From: Acidobacteriota bacterium
GTDB lineage: Bacteria > Acidobacteriota > UBA6911 > RPQK01 > JADFOI01
NCBI GenBank assembly: GCA_029942065.1
Contig: JAPYTY010000120.1
Location: forward strand, 1-6,521
Length of the DNA stretch: 6,521 nt
Direction: 5' to 3'
A model generated the notes under the pieces. The model had not been told where the DNA came from, ran no database searches, and saw only the letters and a list, made by a program, of their open reading frames with translations. Numbering within the stretch: position 1 is the stretch's first letter; each line of letters opens with the position of its first letter. Both the position numbers and the translations under genes were made by a program. Positions 1 to 6,053 of the stretch are shown piece by piece.

Positions 1-282
1 CTCCTCCATCTCCTCGGACGCAATGGAACCGACCAGCCGACTCTCCTCCATCATTTGCACCAGGACCGAGTTGGTGAACTGGTCCAGCTTTTTGACGGCC
101 TCTCCGTGGACGTTGACCTCTCCGGTGAGGCCCGACAGATTGACCAGCGCCGATCGCGTGATTTCATGGGAGATGATTTTCGATGCCGCGGCGATTCGCT
201 TCAGCACTTCGTAAAACTCTCTTTGACTCTGCTGCGGCTGCTCGATTAGAAACTGCGGAAGTGTGACGCCAGGACTCACCAT
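1..282 (-). CDS. fbp: Class I fructose-1,6-bisphosphatase, N-terminal 94 residues (cut by window edge)
   Basis: FBPase hydrolyses fructose-1,6-bisphosphate to fructose-6-P and phosphate, the committed step of gluconeogenesis, in the cytosol. The visible 94 codons follow the class I family closely. They show a TLPQFL start (residues 8-13), the AASKIISHEI helix of the allosteric/AMP-site region (32-41), GLTGEVNVHGE (51-61), VKKLD (63-67), and IASEEMEE (87-94), whose glutamates include a metal ligand in known FBPases. The catalytic DPLDGSSN region would lie beyond the left edge. The ATG at 282-280 is the only ATG in the upstream open stretch. It has GGGA at 294-291, 8 nt before it. An ATG at 290 is out of frame and meets a stop after four codons. 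The gene begins 4 bp after the pgl stop, which suggests translational coupling in the same operon. The family call is firm; whether the complete gene is intact cannot be seen. Confidence 0.9.
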   Translation of the reverse strand, partial: MVSPGVTLPQFLIEQPQQSQREFYEVLKRIAAASKIISHEITRSALVNLSGLTGEVNVHGEAVKKLDQFTNSVLVQMMEESRLVGSIASEEMEE

Positions 283-286
283 TGAC

Positions 287-1057
287 TCATTCCCGTGGGG
301 TTAACCTGGCAGCGGCATCCCGATCAACCAGAAAAAGGAGCTTGCCGCCTTTGGGTTGAACGAACTGGGAGGGAAGCCGATCGGGTTGGTAGGAACCCTC
401 CAGCACCTCCTTTAAAGCCAGGGCCTTGGACCCACCCGAGATCAGAAATACCACGAAGGCTGCCTGATTGATTGCTGAAAAAGTGAAGGTGATTCGATCA
501 GCGTCCAGCTTCTGGACATAGTTCGCCACAACAACCCTGCTGGAACTTTTTAGAGCTGCCGTATCGGGGAAAAGGGAAGCCGTGTGCCCATCCTCTCCCA
601 TGCCCATAACCATCAGATCAAACCGAGGCTGCTCCCCCTCGCTCAGATCAAAGAAACCCTTCACCGTCTGCTGGTACCGGGCAGCGGCCGAGGCGGCGTC
701 TTTCCTTTCGGTGGGAACAGGAAAGAGGTTCTGGGCGGGAATGGGAACCTGATCCAGCAGGGTGGCCCGGGCCATGCCGTAGTTGCTGTCGGGATGATCA
801 TGAGGAACATAACGATCGTCGCCCCAGAACACGAATACTTTCGACCAGGGTACTCGCGAGCGATAGGACTCGCTGTGCAACTGCGAATGTAATGCCTTGG
901 GAGTCTCTCCTCCCGAGAGAGCCACGCTGAACCGTCCTTGGGAGGTGACGGCCTCCCCGCAGAGGGTCACGAATAGATCGGCGGCCCGGCGGCCCAATGC
1001 TTCAAGGTCGTCGCAAACGACCAATTGACGTTCCACGTTCCACGTTCCACGTTCCAC
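287..1057 (-). CDS. pgl: 6-phosphogluconolactonase (DevB/SOL type)
   Basis: Pgl hydrolyses 6-phosphogluconolactone to 6-phosphogluconate, the second step of the oxidative pentose-phosphate pathway. At 256 residues it has normal family length. Visible motifs are VALSGGETPKALH (45-57), a phosphate-binding loop; VFVFWGDDRYVP (74-85), followed by HPDSNY (88-93); the signature GMGEDGHTASLFP (152-164), with the probable catalytic His158; and LISGGSKA (205-212). The start is unusual. An in-frame TGA at 1063-1061 limits the frame, and the only early starts are GTG at 1057 or 1036 (both inside a 7-bp tandem repeat) or TTG at 1024. GGGAG at 1072-1068 lies 10 nt before GTG 1057. Family N-termini have only a few residues before the DDLEALG-like segment, so GTG 1036 fits about equally well. 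It follows zwf by 73 bp and precedes fbp by 4 bp. Confidence 0.93.
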   Translation of the reverse strand: MERGTWNVERQLVVCDDLEALGRRAADLFVTLCGEAVTSQGRFSVALSGGETPKALHSQLHSESYRSRVPWSKVFVFWGDDRYVPHDHPDSNYGMARATLLDQVPIPAQNLFPVPTERKDAASAAARYQQTVKGFFDLSEGEQPRFDLMVMGMGEDGHTASLFPDTAALKSSSRVVVANYVQKLDADRITFTFSAINQAAFVVFLISGGSKALALKEVLEGSYQPDRLPSQFVQPKGGKLLFLVDRDAAARLTPRE

Positions 1058-1060
1058 GTT
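1028..1060. repeat. 7-bp tandem repeat (CGTGGAA on minus strand) over the pgl start
   Basis: Four full copies of TTCCACG on the plus strand (1031-1037, 1038-1044, 1045-1051, 1052-1058) have partial copies at both ends. On the coding strand each unit contains a GTG, at 1057, 1050, 1043 and 1036, and a purine-rich GGA a few bases before the next GTG. Seven is not a multiple of three, so successive GTGs fall in different frames; only 1057 and 1036 are in the pgl frame. A related 14-bp unit forms the array at the right edge of the window. Confidence 0.95.
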
Positions 1061-1081
1061 TCACAAACTCCCTGTAGTAGC

Positions 1082-1095
1082 CACTCTTCAGAGTG
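1082..1095. repeat. Short palindrome in the zwf-pgl gap
   Basis: CACTCT-TC-AGAGTG is a perfect 6-bp inverted repeat with a 2-nt centre, between the zwf stop and the pgl start. In the transcript it could form a small hairpin or, as DNA, a binding site. There is no U-tract on the minus strand after it, so it does not look like an intrinsic terminator. Confidence 0.5.
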
Positions 1096-1104
1096 CCATG
1101 TCGG

Positions 1105-1125
1105 TTGTTAGTTGTCAGTTGTCAG
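1105..1125. repeat. Second 7-bp tandem repeat (TTGTCAG x3)
   Basis: TTGTTAG, TTGTCAG, TTGTCAG run head to tail on the plus strand (1105-1111, 1112-1118, 1119-1125), with one mismatch in the first copy. The array sits just after the zwf stop codon (1133-1131) in transcription direction. It has the same unit length as the array on the pgl start but a different sequence. Confidence 0.8.
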
Positions 1126-1130
1126 CGACC

Positions 1131-2660
1131 TCACAGCCTGCTCCAGCGGCGGCCTTCCCTCTTCATGAAGTCACCACTTTCTTTCGGTCCCCAGCTGCCG
1201 GCCTGGTAGTTGGGAAAATGCGCGGCCGGAGCCTGCCATGCCTCCAGAATCGGCGTGAGCAATCTCCAGCACAGCTCCACCGTGTCGCCGCGTGCAAAAA
1301 GGGTCGAGTCTCCCAGCATGGCATCCAGCAGCAGCCGTTCATAGGCTTCCGGTAACTTCCTGCCAAAGGAGGTCCCATACCGAAAGTCCATATTGACGGT
1401 TCTGATCTTGAAACCCTGGCCTGGAAGCTTGGCGCCAAAGCGCAGGGTAATTCCTTCATCGGGCTGAATCCGAAGGGTCAAGACGTTGGGCTCCAACGGC
1501 TGGCTGTCCTCAAACAAAAGATGCGGTGCTTCACGAAACTGTACCGCCACCTCGGTGACCCGTTTGGGCATGCACTTGGCCGATCGAAGATAAAAAGGCA
1601 CTCCCGCCCAGCGCCAGTTGTCGACCAGCAGCTTGACTGCAGCATAGGTGTCGGCGCTCGATTCGGGAGCCACGCCCGGCTCTTCTCGATAGCCCGGGAC
1701 GGGACTTCCATTGACGGCTCCCGGTCCGTACTGTCCACGCACAGCAAACTGATCCACCCGTTCCGGTGAAAAAGGCCTGATCGCTCGTATCACCTTGGTT
1801 TTCTCATCCCTGACCTCGCTAGCTTCCAGGGAGGCTGGAGGTTCCATGGCGATCAAGCTGAAAATCTGAAACAAATGATTCTGGATCATGTCTCTCAGGG
1901 TTCCCGCCTGATCAAAGTATCCTCCCCGGCCTTCGACCCCCAGACTCTCCGCCGCGGTGATCTGAATGTGATCGATATAGCGGCGATTCCAAAGAGGTTC
2001 AAAAATCCCGTTGGAGAAACGGAGTACCAGGATGTTCTGAACGGTTTCCTTTCCCAGATAGTGATCGATACGGTACACCTGTTCCTCGCTGAAGACCTCC
2101 AGGATCTCCCGGTTGAGCTCCTGCATGCTGGGAAGGTCGTGTCCAAAGGGCTTCTCGACAACCACTCGGGTCCAACCCTTGGACCGGTTGAGGCCGGCCG
2201 AGCCGAGCATGCGAGCGATGGGAACGTAAAGACTCGGGGGTGTTGAGAAATAGATCAGTCGATTGCCGGAAGTCCCACGCCCTTGATCAATCTCCTGGAG
2301 CAGTCCTCCCAGGCGCTCCAGACTCTGAGGATCGTCCAGATCGGTAGGCGTGTAAAAAATTCCTGAGCTGAAGTGCTCCCAGGCGTTACTGTCCACCGGC
2401 TCCGAGACAAACTCATCAACGGCCTCCCGCATCCGACGCCGGAATTCTTCATGGGAAAAGCGCGAGCGTCCGGTTCCCAGAATTGAGAATCCTCCAGGCA
2501 GGAGATTTTGTCGGGCCAGCCTGAAAAGCGCCGGCACCAGTTTGCGCCGGGTGAGATCACCCGAGGCTCCAAAGATCAGGATGGTCGAAGGCTCGGGAGT
2601 GCGCTCCAGGCGCAATCCCTGGCGCAGAGGGTTTTCAGCCTCGGTTGACGTCTTTTCCAT
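1131..2660 (-). CDS. zwf: Glucose-6-phosphate 1-dehydrogenase
   Basis: Zwf oxidises glucose-6-P to 6-phosphogluconolactone with NAD(P)+, the entry step of the oxidative pentose-phosphate pathway. At 509 residues it is a typical full-length bacterial enzyme. The N-terminal Rossmann dinucleotide site is GASGDLTRRKL (31-41). EKPFG lies at 169-173. The substrate/active-site signature RIDHYLGKE occupies 197-205, with Asp199, His200 and Lys204. The catalytic base matching Leuconostoc His240 is His262, in RDMIQNH (256-262). The C-terminus has the family's YQAGSWGP (485-492) followed by REGRRW. The ATG at 2660-2658 lies 12 bp after the gnd stop. The preceding bases hold only a weak TAGG, overlapping the gnd stop, so initiation may depend on coupling. 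The protein's product feeds Pgl, encoded next. NADP preference is likely from the family but not proven here. No damage is visible. Confidence 0.97.
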   Translation of the reverse strand: MEKTSTEAENPLRQGLRLERTPEPSTILIFGASGDLTRRKLVPALFRLARQNLLPGGFSILGTGRSRFSHEEFRRRMREAVDEFVSEPVDSNAWEHFSSGIFYTPTDLDDPQSLERLGGLLQEIDQGRGTSGNRLIYFSTPPSLYVPIARMLGSAGLNRSKGWTRVVVEKPFGHDLPSMQELNREILEVFSEEQVYRIDHYLGKETVQNILVLRFSNGIFEPLWNRRYIDHIQITAAESLGVEGRGGYFDQAGTLRDMIQNHLFQIFSLIAMEPPASLEASEVRDEKTKVIRAIRPFSPERVDQFAVRGQYGPGAVNGSPVPGYREEPGVAPESSADTYAAVKLLVDNWRWAGVPFYLRSAKCMPKRVTEVAVQFREAPHLLFEDSQPLEPNVLTLRIQPDEGITLRFGAKLPGQGFKIRTVNMDFRYGTSFGRKLPEAYERLLLDAMLGDSTLFARGDTVELCWRLLTPILEAWQAPAAHFPNYQAGSWGPKESGDFMKREGRRWSRL

Positions 2661-2672
2661 CGGTTTATGCGC

Positions 2673-4124
2673 CTAATCGTCGGAAGCTGTGAGACCAATC
2701 CAGTCGGTATGAACCGATCCCTGCTCGGGCCTGTCCACCCGCTGGTAGCCGTGGGAACCAAAGAAATCACGCTGAGCCTGGGTCAGGTTTTGGGGCAAGC
2801 CGGCAGCCCGATAGCTGTCAAAGTAGGCCAGGCTCGCCGACATGGCGATGACCGGAAGTCCCAGTCCCTGCACCCTGGAAACCGTTTCTCTCCAGCCCGG
2901 TTGAGCTTCCATCACCCAGCCGCAAAAGTTGTCATCCAGAAGCAAGTTCTCGAGATCGGTCCGGCGCCGATAAGCCTGCTTGATCTCATCCAGGAATCGG
3001 GCGCGAATGATGCACCCGCCTTTCCAGATACGAGCCAGCTCAGCCAGATCGATGTCCCACCCATAGCGCTGGGAACCCGCACGGATCAGGGCAAAGCCCT
3101 GGGCGTACGAGCAGATCTTGCTAGCATAAAGAGCATCGTGAACGGCCGCAATCATCTCCTGCTTGTCGCCTTGATAAGGGTGCTTCTCGGGTCCGGAGAG
3201 AGACTGGCTGGCCTTCACTCTTTCCTTTTTGAGGGCCGAGAGGAATCGAGCTTCGATGGCGGCATGGATAGTCGGTATCGCCACACCCAGTTCCAGCGCC
3301 ACCTCGGAGGTCCATCGTCCGGTGCCCTTTTGTCCCGCCTTGTCCAGGATCAGTTCCAGCAGGGGCCGCTGGGTCTCGGGTTCCATCACGGTGAAGATCC
3401 AGGCCGTGATGTCGATCAGATAGGAGTCGAGCACACCTTCGTTCCAGCGGGCGAAGATGTCGGCCATCTCGGCGCTCTTCAAATCGAGCACATCCCGAAA
3501 AATGTGGTAAGCCTCGGCGATGAGCTGCATATCGCCGTATTCAATTCCGTTGTGGACCATCTTGACGAAATGCCCGGCCCCATCGGGCCCGCAGTAGGTC
3601 ACACAGGGCCCATCGTCAACCCGGGCGGCGATGGATTCAAAAACGGGTTTGAGTTCCTCATAGGCCTCGCGCTCTCCCCCCGGCATCAAGGAGGGTCCCA
3701 GCAAAGCTCCCGCTTCCCCTCCCGACACTCCCGTCCCCACAAAACGGAGATGATCTGCGGCCAGCTCCTTTTCTCTTCGCTGGGTATCCTTGAAATGGGA
3801 GTTGCCGCCGTCAATAAGAATGTCGGCCTTCTCCAGATGAGGCTTCAGCAGATCGATCGTCCAGTCCACGGGGTCCCCCGCCTTGACCATCATCAGGATT
3901 CGCCTCGGCCTCTGCAGTGATTGGACCAGGGCTTCGATGGATTCGGCTGCAGTGATCTGTTTTCCTTCAGCCTTGTTCCGGAGGAACTCCCGGGTCCATT
4001 CCTGCTCCCGATTCCAAACCACCGTCGCAAAGCCGTTGCGTTCGATGTTGAGGGCCAGGTTCTGCCCCATCACACCCAGCCCCACCACTCCGAATTGAGG
4101 ACTCTCAGCCTTCGGTTTGCTCAT
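2673..4124 (-). CDS. gnd: 6-phosphogluconate dehydrogenase module, with its own possible start
   Basis: Gnd oxidatively decarboxylates 6-phosphogluconate to ribulose-5-P and CO2, reducing NADP+. Counted from the ATG at 4124 it is 483 residues, the normal length of the long, dimeric type. The dinucleotide motif is GLGVMG (15-20), and Asn38-Arg39 in VVWNRE are typical of NADP-specific members. IDGGNSHFKDT spans 104-114, VSGGEAGA 133-140, and the active-site segment GHFVKMVHNGIEYGDM 184-199, with the expected catalytic Lys188 and Asn192. GTGRWT (267-272), GGCIIRARFL (369-378) and the C-terminal RDFFGSHGYQRVDR (452-465) with HTDW (472-475) complete it. The frame is continuous with Pgi upstream. 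However, AGGGA at 4133-4129 lies 4 nt before this ATG, so separate translation is plausible. zwf starts 12 bp after its stop. Confidence 0.9.
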   Translation of the reverse strand: MSKPKAESPQFGVVGLGVMGQNLALNIERNGFATVVWNREQEWTREFLRNKAEGKQITAAESIEALVQSLQRPRRILMMVKAGDPVDWTIDLLKPHLEKADILIDGGNSHFKDTQRREKELAADHLRFVGTGVSGGEAGALLGPSLMPGGEREAYEELKPVFESIAARVDDGPCVTYCGPDGAGHFVKMVHNGIEYGDMQLIAEAYHIFRDVLDLKSAEMADIFARWNEGVLDSYLIDITAWIFTVMEPETQRPLLELILDKAGQKGTGRWTSEVALELGVAIPTIHAAIEARFLSALKKERVKASQSLSGPEKHPYQGDKQEMIAAVHDALYASKICSYAQGFALIRAGSQRYGWDIDLAELARIWKGGCIIRARFLDEIKQAYRRRTDLENLLLDDNFCGWVMEAQPGWRETVSRVQGLGLPVIAMSASLAYFDSYRAAGLPQNLTQAQRDFFGSHGYQRVDRPEQGSVHTDWIGLTASDD

Positions 4125-5885
4125 GGTGTCCCTATTATAATGCTGTGATGCTGTGGGTTCCTGGCAACATTGGACCCCAGGGCGCCACCGCACTACTGCA
4201 CTATTCACCACCTCGAGTACAATTTTCAATCCGGCCGTCACATCCGGTCCCAGGTGAAAACGAATGGCCGGGTGCCGCCGGCCGACCAGAGATTGAAAAT
4301 CACCGAGCGCCTGAGCCTCCTTCAACACGCCAAAGGAATAGGGCTCCCCGGGAATGGCGAGATCCTCACCGTCATCGGCGGTAATCTGGATAAAGACACC
4401 GTTATCGGCGCCTCCTTTGTGCAGCTGTCCGGTGGAATGAAGAAACCGGGGCCCGTAGCCTACCGTGGTGGCGACCTTCAGGGCATCGCGGATTCTCAGC
4501 CGGATGGTTTCCAGCAACTGATGGTCTCGATCGGTTTCAGGGAGATAGGCGGTTAACGCCAGGTAGCCCCCTGGTTCGACCCGAGCCAGATGGGCTCGAG
4601 TAGTGGCGGCCAGGTTTTCCCGCCTGGATGCCGTTTCCCCCAGGATCCGACTACCCCGCTCCTTGACCAGCACCTCCTGGGCGGGCAGTTGGCCTTCCTT
4701 GCAAAAGACTTCCAGCAATCGCCGGGTGTTGTCCTTGCTCTCCTGCACGTTGGGCTGGTCGAAGGGATTGATCTCCAGCAAGGCCCCGGCCAGAGCCGTG
4801 GCCAGCTCCCACAAAAGGAACGCGCCGCCAAGATCGAGGGGACCCGGCAGGACCTGCCTGATCACTGGATGGCCCGCTTGTTCCAGGGCCTCCAGGGCTG
4901 CCTCCATTTCCGGGCTCACCGAATTTTCGGTACGGATCGAGACAAAAACCCGGTCATCGCTATAAACAGCGGGGTCACCCGGAGGTTCCCCGGCCACCGG
5001 TAGAATTCCACTCCCTTCCTTACCGGTGCTCTCGGCAATCAACTGTTCGATCCACAGCCCCAACGAATCCAGAGGGGAAGGAATCACCAGGGTGATCTTG
5101 TCTCGACCCTGGCGGGCCAGTTCACCCAGGGCGGCCCCCAGTCGGGCCGCCGGATTTCGAGCGGCAGGAACATCCGGACCGCACTCGAGTCCGGCCGAAG
5201 CTGCCCCTTCGAGAATTTTCTTCACATCCAGTCCCATCAAAGCGGCCGGGACCATTCCAAAGTAGGACAGAGCCGAATAGCGCCCCCCGACGTCAGCCAT
5301 GTTCTGGAAGACGCGGCGAAAACCTTTCTCCCCGGCAATCCGCTCCAGTTCGGAACCCGGATCGGTGATGGCAATGAAGTTTCGACCCGGATCCGAAACT
5401 GCTCCAGCCACTTGGTCGAAGAAATAGTGGTAGAACATCAACGGCTCGGTGGTGGTTCCCGACTTGCTGGAAACGATAAAAAGCGTCCTGGAAAGATCGA
5501 CCGCCTTCTCCATCCTCCGGACCGTGGCTGGATCGGTGCTGTCCAGAACCAGCAACCGGGGAGAACCCTTGATCCTCCCGAAGGTCCTGCGAAGAACCTC
5601 GGAACACAGGCTGCTTCCCCCCATGCCCATCAGCAGAAGATGGCTGAAGCCTTCCCCGCGAATCTCCTCGGCAAAGCGCTTCAACCGGGGGCCCTCCTCG
5701 AGCAGCTTCTCCGGCAGGTTGAGCCAGCCGAGTGAATTGGCGATGATTTTCTGATGCTCGGGATCGTCCTTCCACAGCGTGACGTCCCGGTTCCAGAGGC
5801 GCTGAATGAACCGATCAGAGTCCATCTGCTGGATCGTTTCCCGGATGGAGGATTCGGCCCGCCCGAGCGAGAAGGTTTGGTTCAT
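2673..5885 (-). CDS. pgi-gnd: Fused glucose-6-phosphate isomerase / 6-phosphogluconate dehydrogenase (single 1070-residue frame)
   Basis: Residues 1 to about 562 are phosphoglucose isomerase (glucose-6-P to fructose-6-P, cytosolic). Visible are GMGGSSL (87-93), the sugar-phosphate loop SSKSGTT (139-145), GGRYSALSYFG (200-210), WIEQLIAESTGKEG (278-291), INPFDQPNVQESK (372-384) and FLHSTGQLHKGG (481-492). The last motif and the N-terminal WNRDVTLWKDD (31-41) recall the isomerase half of bifunctional transaldolase/Pgi proteins rather than E. coli Pgi. No transaldolase precedes it. The Pgi family match ends near HLGPDV (544-549) and the following helix. About 25 residues (563-587; Trp567, Cys573, Cys574) with no family character then lead to Met588, the start of a complete Gnd. 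No stop interrupts the frame. The ATG at 5885 follows GGAAGAG. Each module is certain. Whether they are made as one chain is not: a one-base indel at the Pgi end, or a second initiation at Met588, would give separate proteins. Confidence 0.88.
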   Translation of the reverse strand: MNQTFSLGRAESSIRETIQQMDSDRFIQRLWNRDVTLWKDDPEHQKIIANSLGWLNLPEKLLEEGPRLKRFAEEIRGEGFSHLLLMGMGGSSLCSEVLRRTFGRIKGSPRLLVLDSTDPATVRRMEKAVDLSRTLFIVSSKSGTTTEPLMFYHYFFDQVAGAVSDPGRNFIAITDPGSELERIAGEKGFRRVFQNMADVGGRYSALSYFGMVPAALMGLDVKKILEGAASAGLECGPDVPAARNPAARLGAALGELARQGRDKITLVIPSPLDSLGLWIEQLIAESTGKEGSGILPVAGEPPGDPAVYSDDRVFVSIRTENSVSPEMEAALEALEQAGHPVIRQVLPGPLDLGGAFLLWELATALAGALLEINPFDQPNVQESKDNTRRLLEVFCKEGQLPAQEVLVKERGSRILGETASRRENLAATTRAHLARVEPGGYLALTAYLPETDRDHQLLETIRLRIRDALKVATTVGYGPRFLHSTGQLHKGGADNGVFIQITADDGEDLAIPGEPYSFGVLKEAQALGDFQSLVGRRHPAIRFHLGPDVTAGLKIVLEVVNSAVVRWRPGVQCCQEPTASQHYNRDTMSKPKAESPQFGVVGLGVMGQNLALNIERNGFATVVWNREQEWTREFLRNKAEGKQITAAESIEALVQSLQRPRRILMMVKAGDPVDWTIDLLKPHLEKADILIDGGNSHFKDTQRREKELAADHLRFVGTGVSGGEAGALLGPSLMPGGEREAYEELKPVFESIAARVDDGPCVTYCGPDGAGHFVKMVHNGIEYGDMQLIAEAYHIFRDVLDLKSAEMADIFARWNEGVLDSYLIDITAWIFTVMEPETQRPLLELILDKAGQKGTGRWTSEVALELGVAIPTIHAAIEARFLSALKKERVKASQSLSGPEKHPYQGDKQEMIAAVHDALYASKICSYAQGFALIRAGSQRYGWDIDLAELARIWKGGCIIRARFLDEIKQAYRRRTDLENLLLDDNFCGWVMEAQPGWRETVSRVQGLGLPVIAMSASLAYFDSYRAAGLPQNLTQAQRDFFGSHGYQRVDRPEQGSVHTDWIGLTASDD
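4129..4133 (-). promoter_or_regulatory. Shine-Dalgarno-like site before the gnd ATG
   Basis: AGGGA on the minus strand ends 4 nt before ATG 4124-4122, inside the in-frame Pgi-Gnd linker. It suggests that Gnd was, or still is, translated from its own start. The spacing is a little short for an ideal site. Confidence 0.5.
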
Positions 5886-5897
5886 CGCTCTTCCAAC

Positions 5898-5919
5898 CGG
5901 GGTTTCAAGGAGAACCCCG
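5898..5919. promoter_or_regulatory. Hairpin in the pgi leader
   Basis: CGGGGTT (5898-5904) and AACCCCG (5913-5919) form a perfect 7-bp stem with an 8-nt loop, 12 nt upstream of the pgi ATG. In the pgi transcript it would sit just before the GGAAGAG ribosome site. On the plus strand it is followed by TTTT (5920-5923), so it resembles a weak terminator for transcription entering from the left, although no plus-strand gene is present. Confidence 0.4.
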
Positions 5920-5976
5920 TTTTATCCGCCCCGATGACGATACGCATGGCAAAAGAATACAGTCTTACCGGCGAAA

Positions 5977-6004
5977 ATTATAGGGATTCCTGGCTCCTTC
6001 TAAG
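5977..6004 (-). promoter_or_regulatory. Possible sigma70-type promoter for the pgi-gnd-zwf-pgl-fbp operon
   Basis: A perfect TATAAT lies at 5982-5977 on the minus strand. CTTAGA at 6004-5999, with a 16-bp spacer, matches only three of six bases of the -35 consensus. Transcription would start near 5970, giving a leader of roughly 85 nt that contains the hairpin at 5898-5919. It is the best candidate between the repeats and pgi. Confidence 0.35.
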
Positions 6005-6053
6005 GTGTTCGGAGTATGGCAGAAGAGGGAATGTCCTGGTGGTAGGGGGTCCA

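Noticed and set aside
288..290. ATG at 290 as the fbp start
   Set aside because: It is out of frame with FBPase and reaches a TGA after four codons; ATG 282 gives the family match.
2667..3920. Long open frame of 417 codons on the plus strand
   Set aside because: It is antisense to the strongly conserved gnd module, its translation has no family resemblance, and its openness follows from GC-rich codon usage on the other strand.
4134..4139. TATAAT on the minus strand just before gnd, as a gnd promoter
   Set aside because: There is no acceptable -35 at normal spacing (TTGCCA lies about 22 bp away), and transcription would start almost on the ATG. More likely chance AT-rich sequence in the linker.
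4145..5003. Plus-strand open frames opposite pgi
   Set aside because: They are shadows of the pgi reading frame; their translations are low-information and have no ribosome site or operon context.
5898..5923. Intrinsic terminator on the plus strand
   Set aside because: The stem is followed by only four Ts, and no plus-strand gene ends nearby. Kept only as a leader hairpin.
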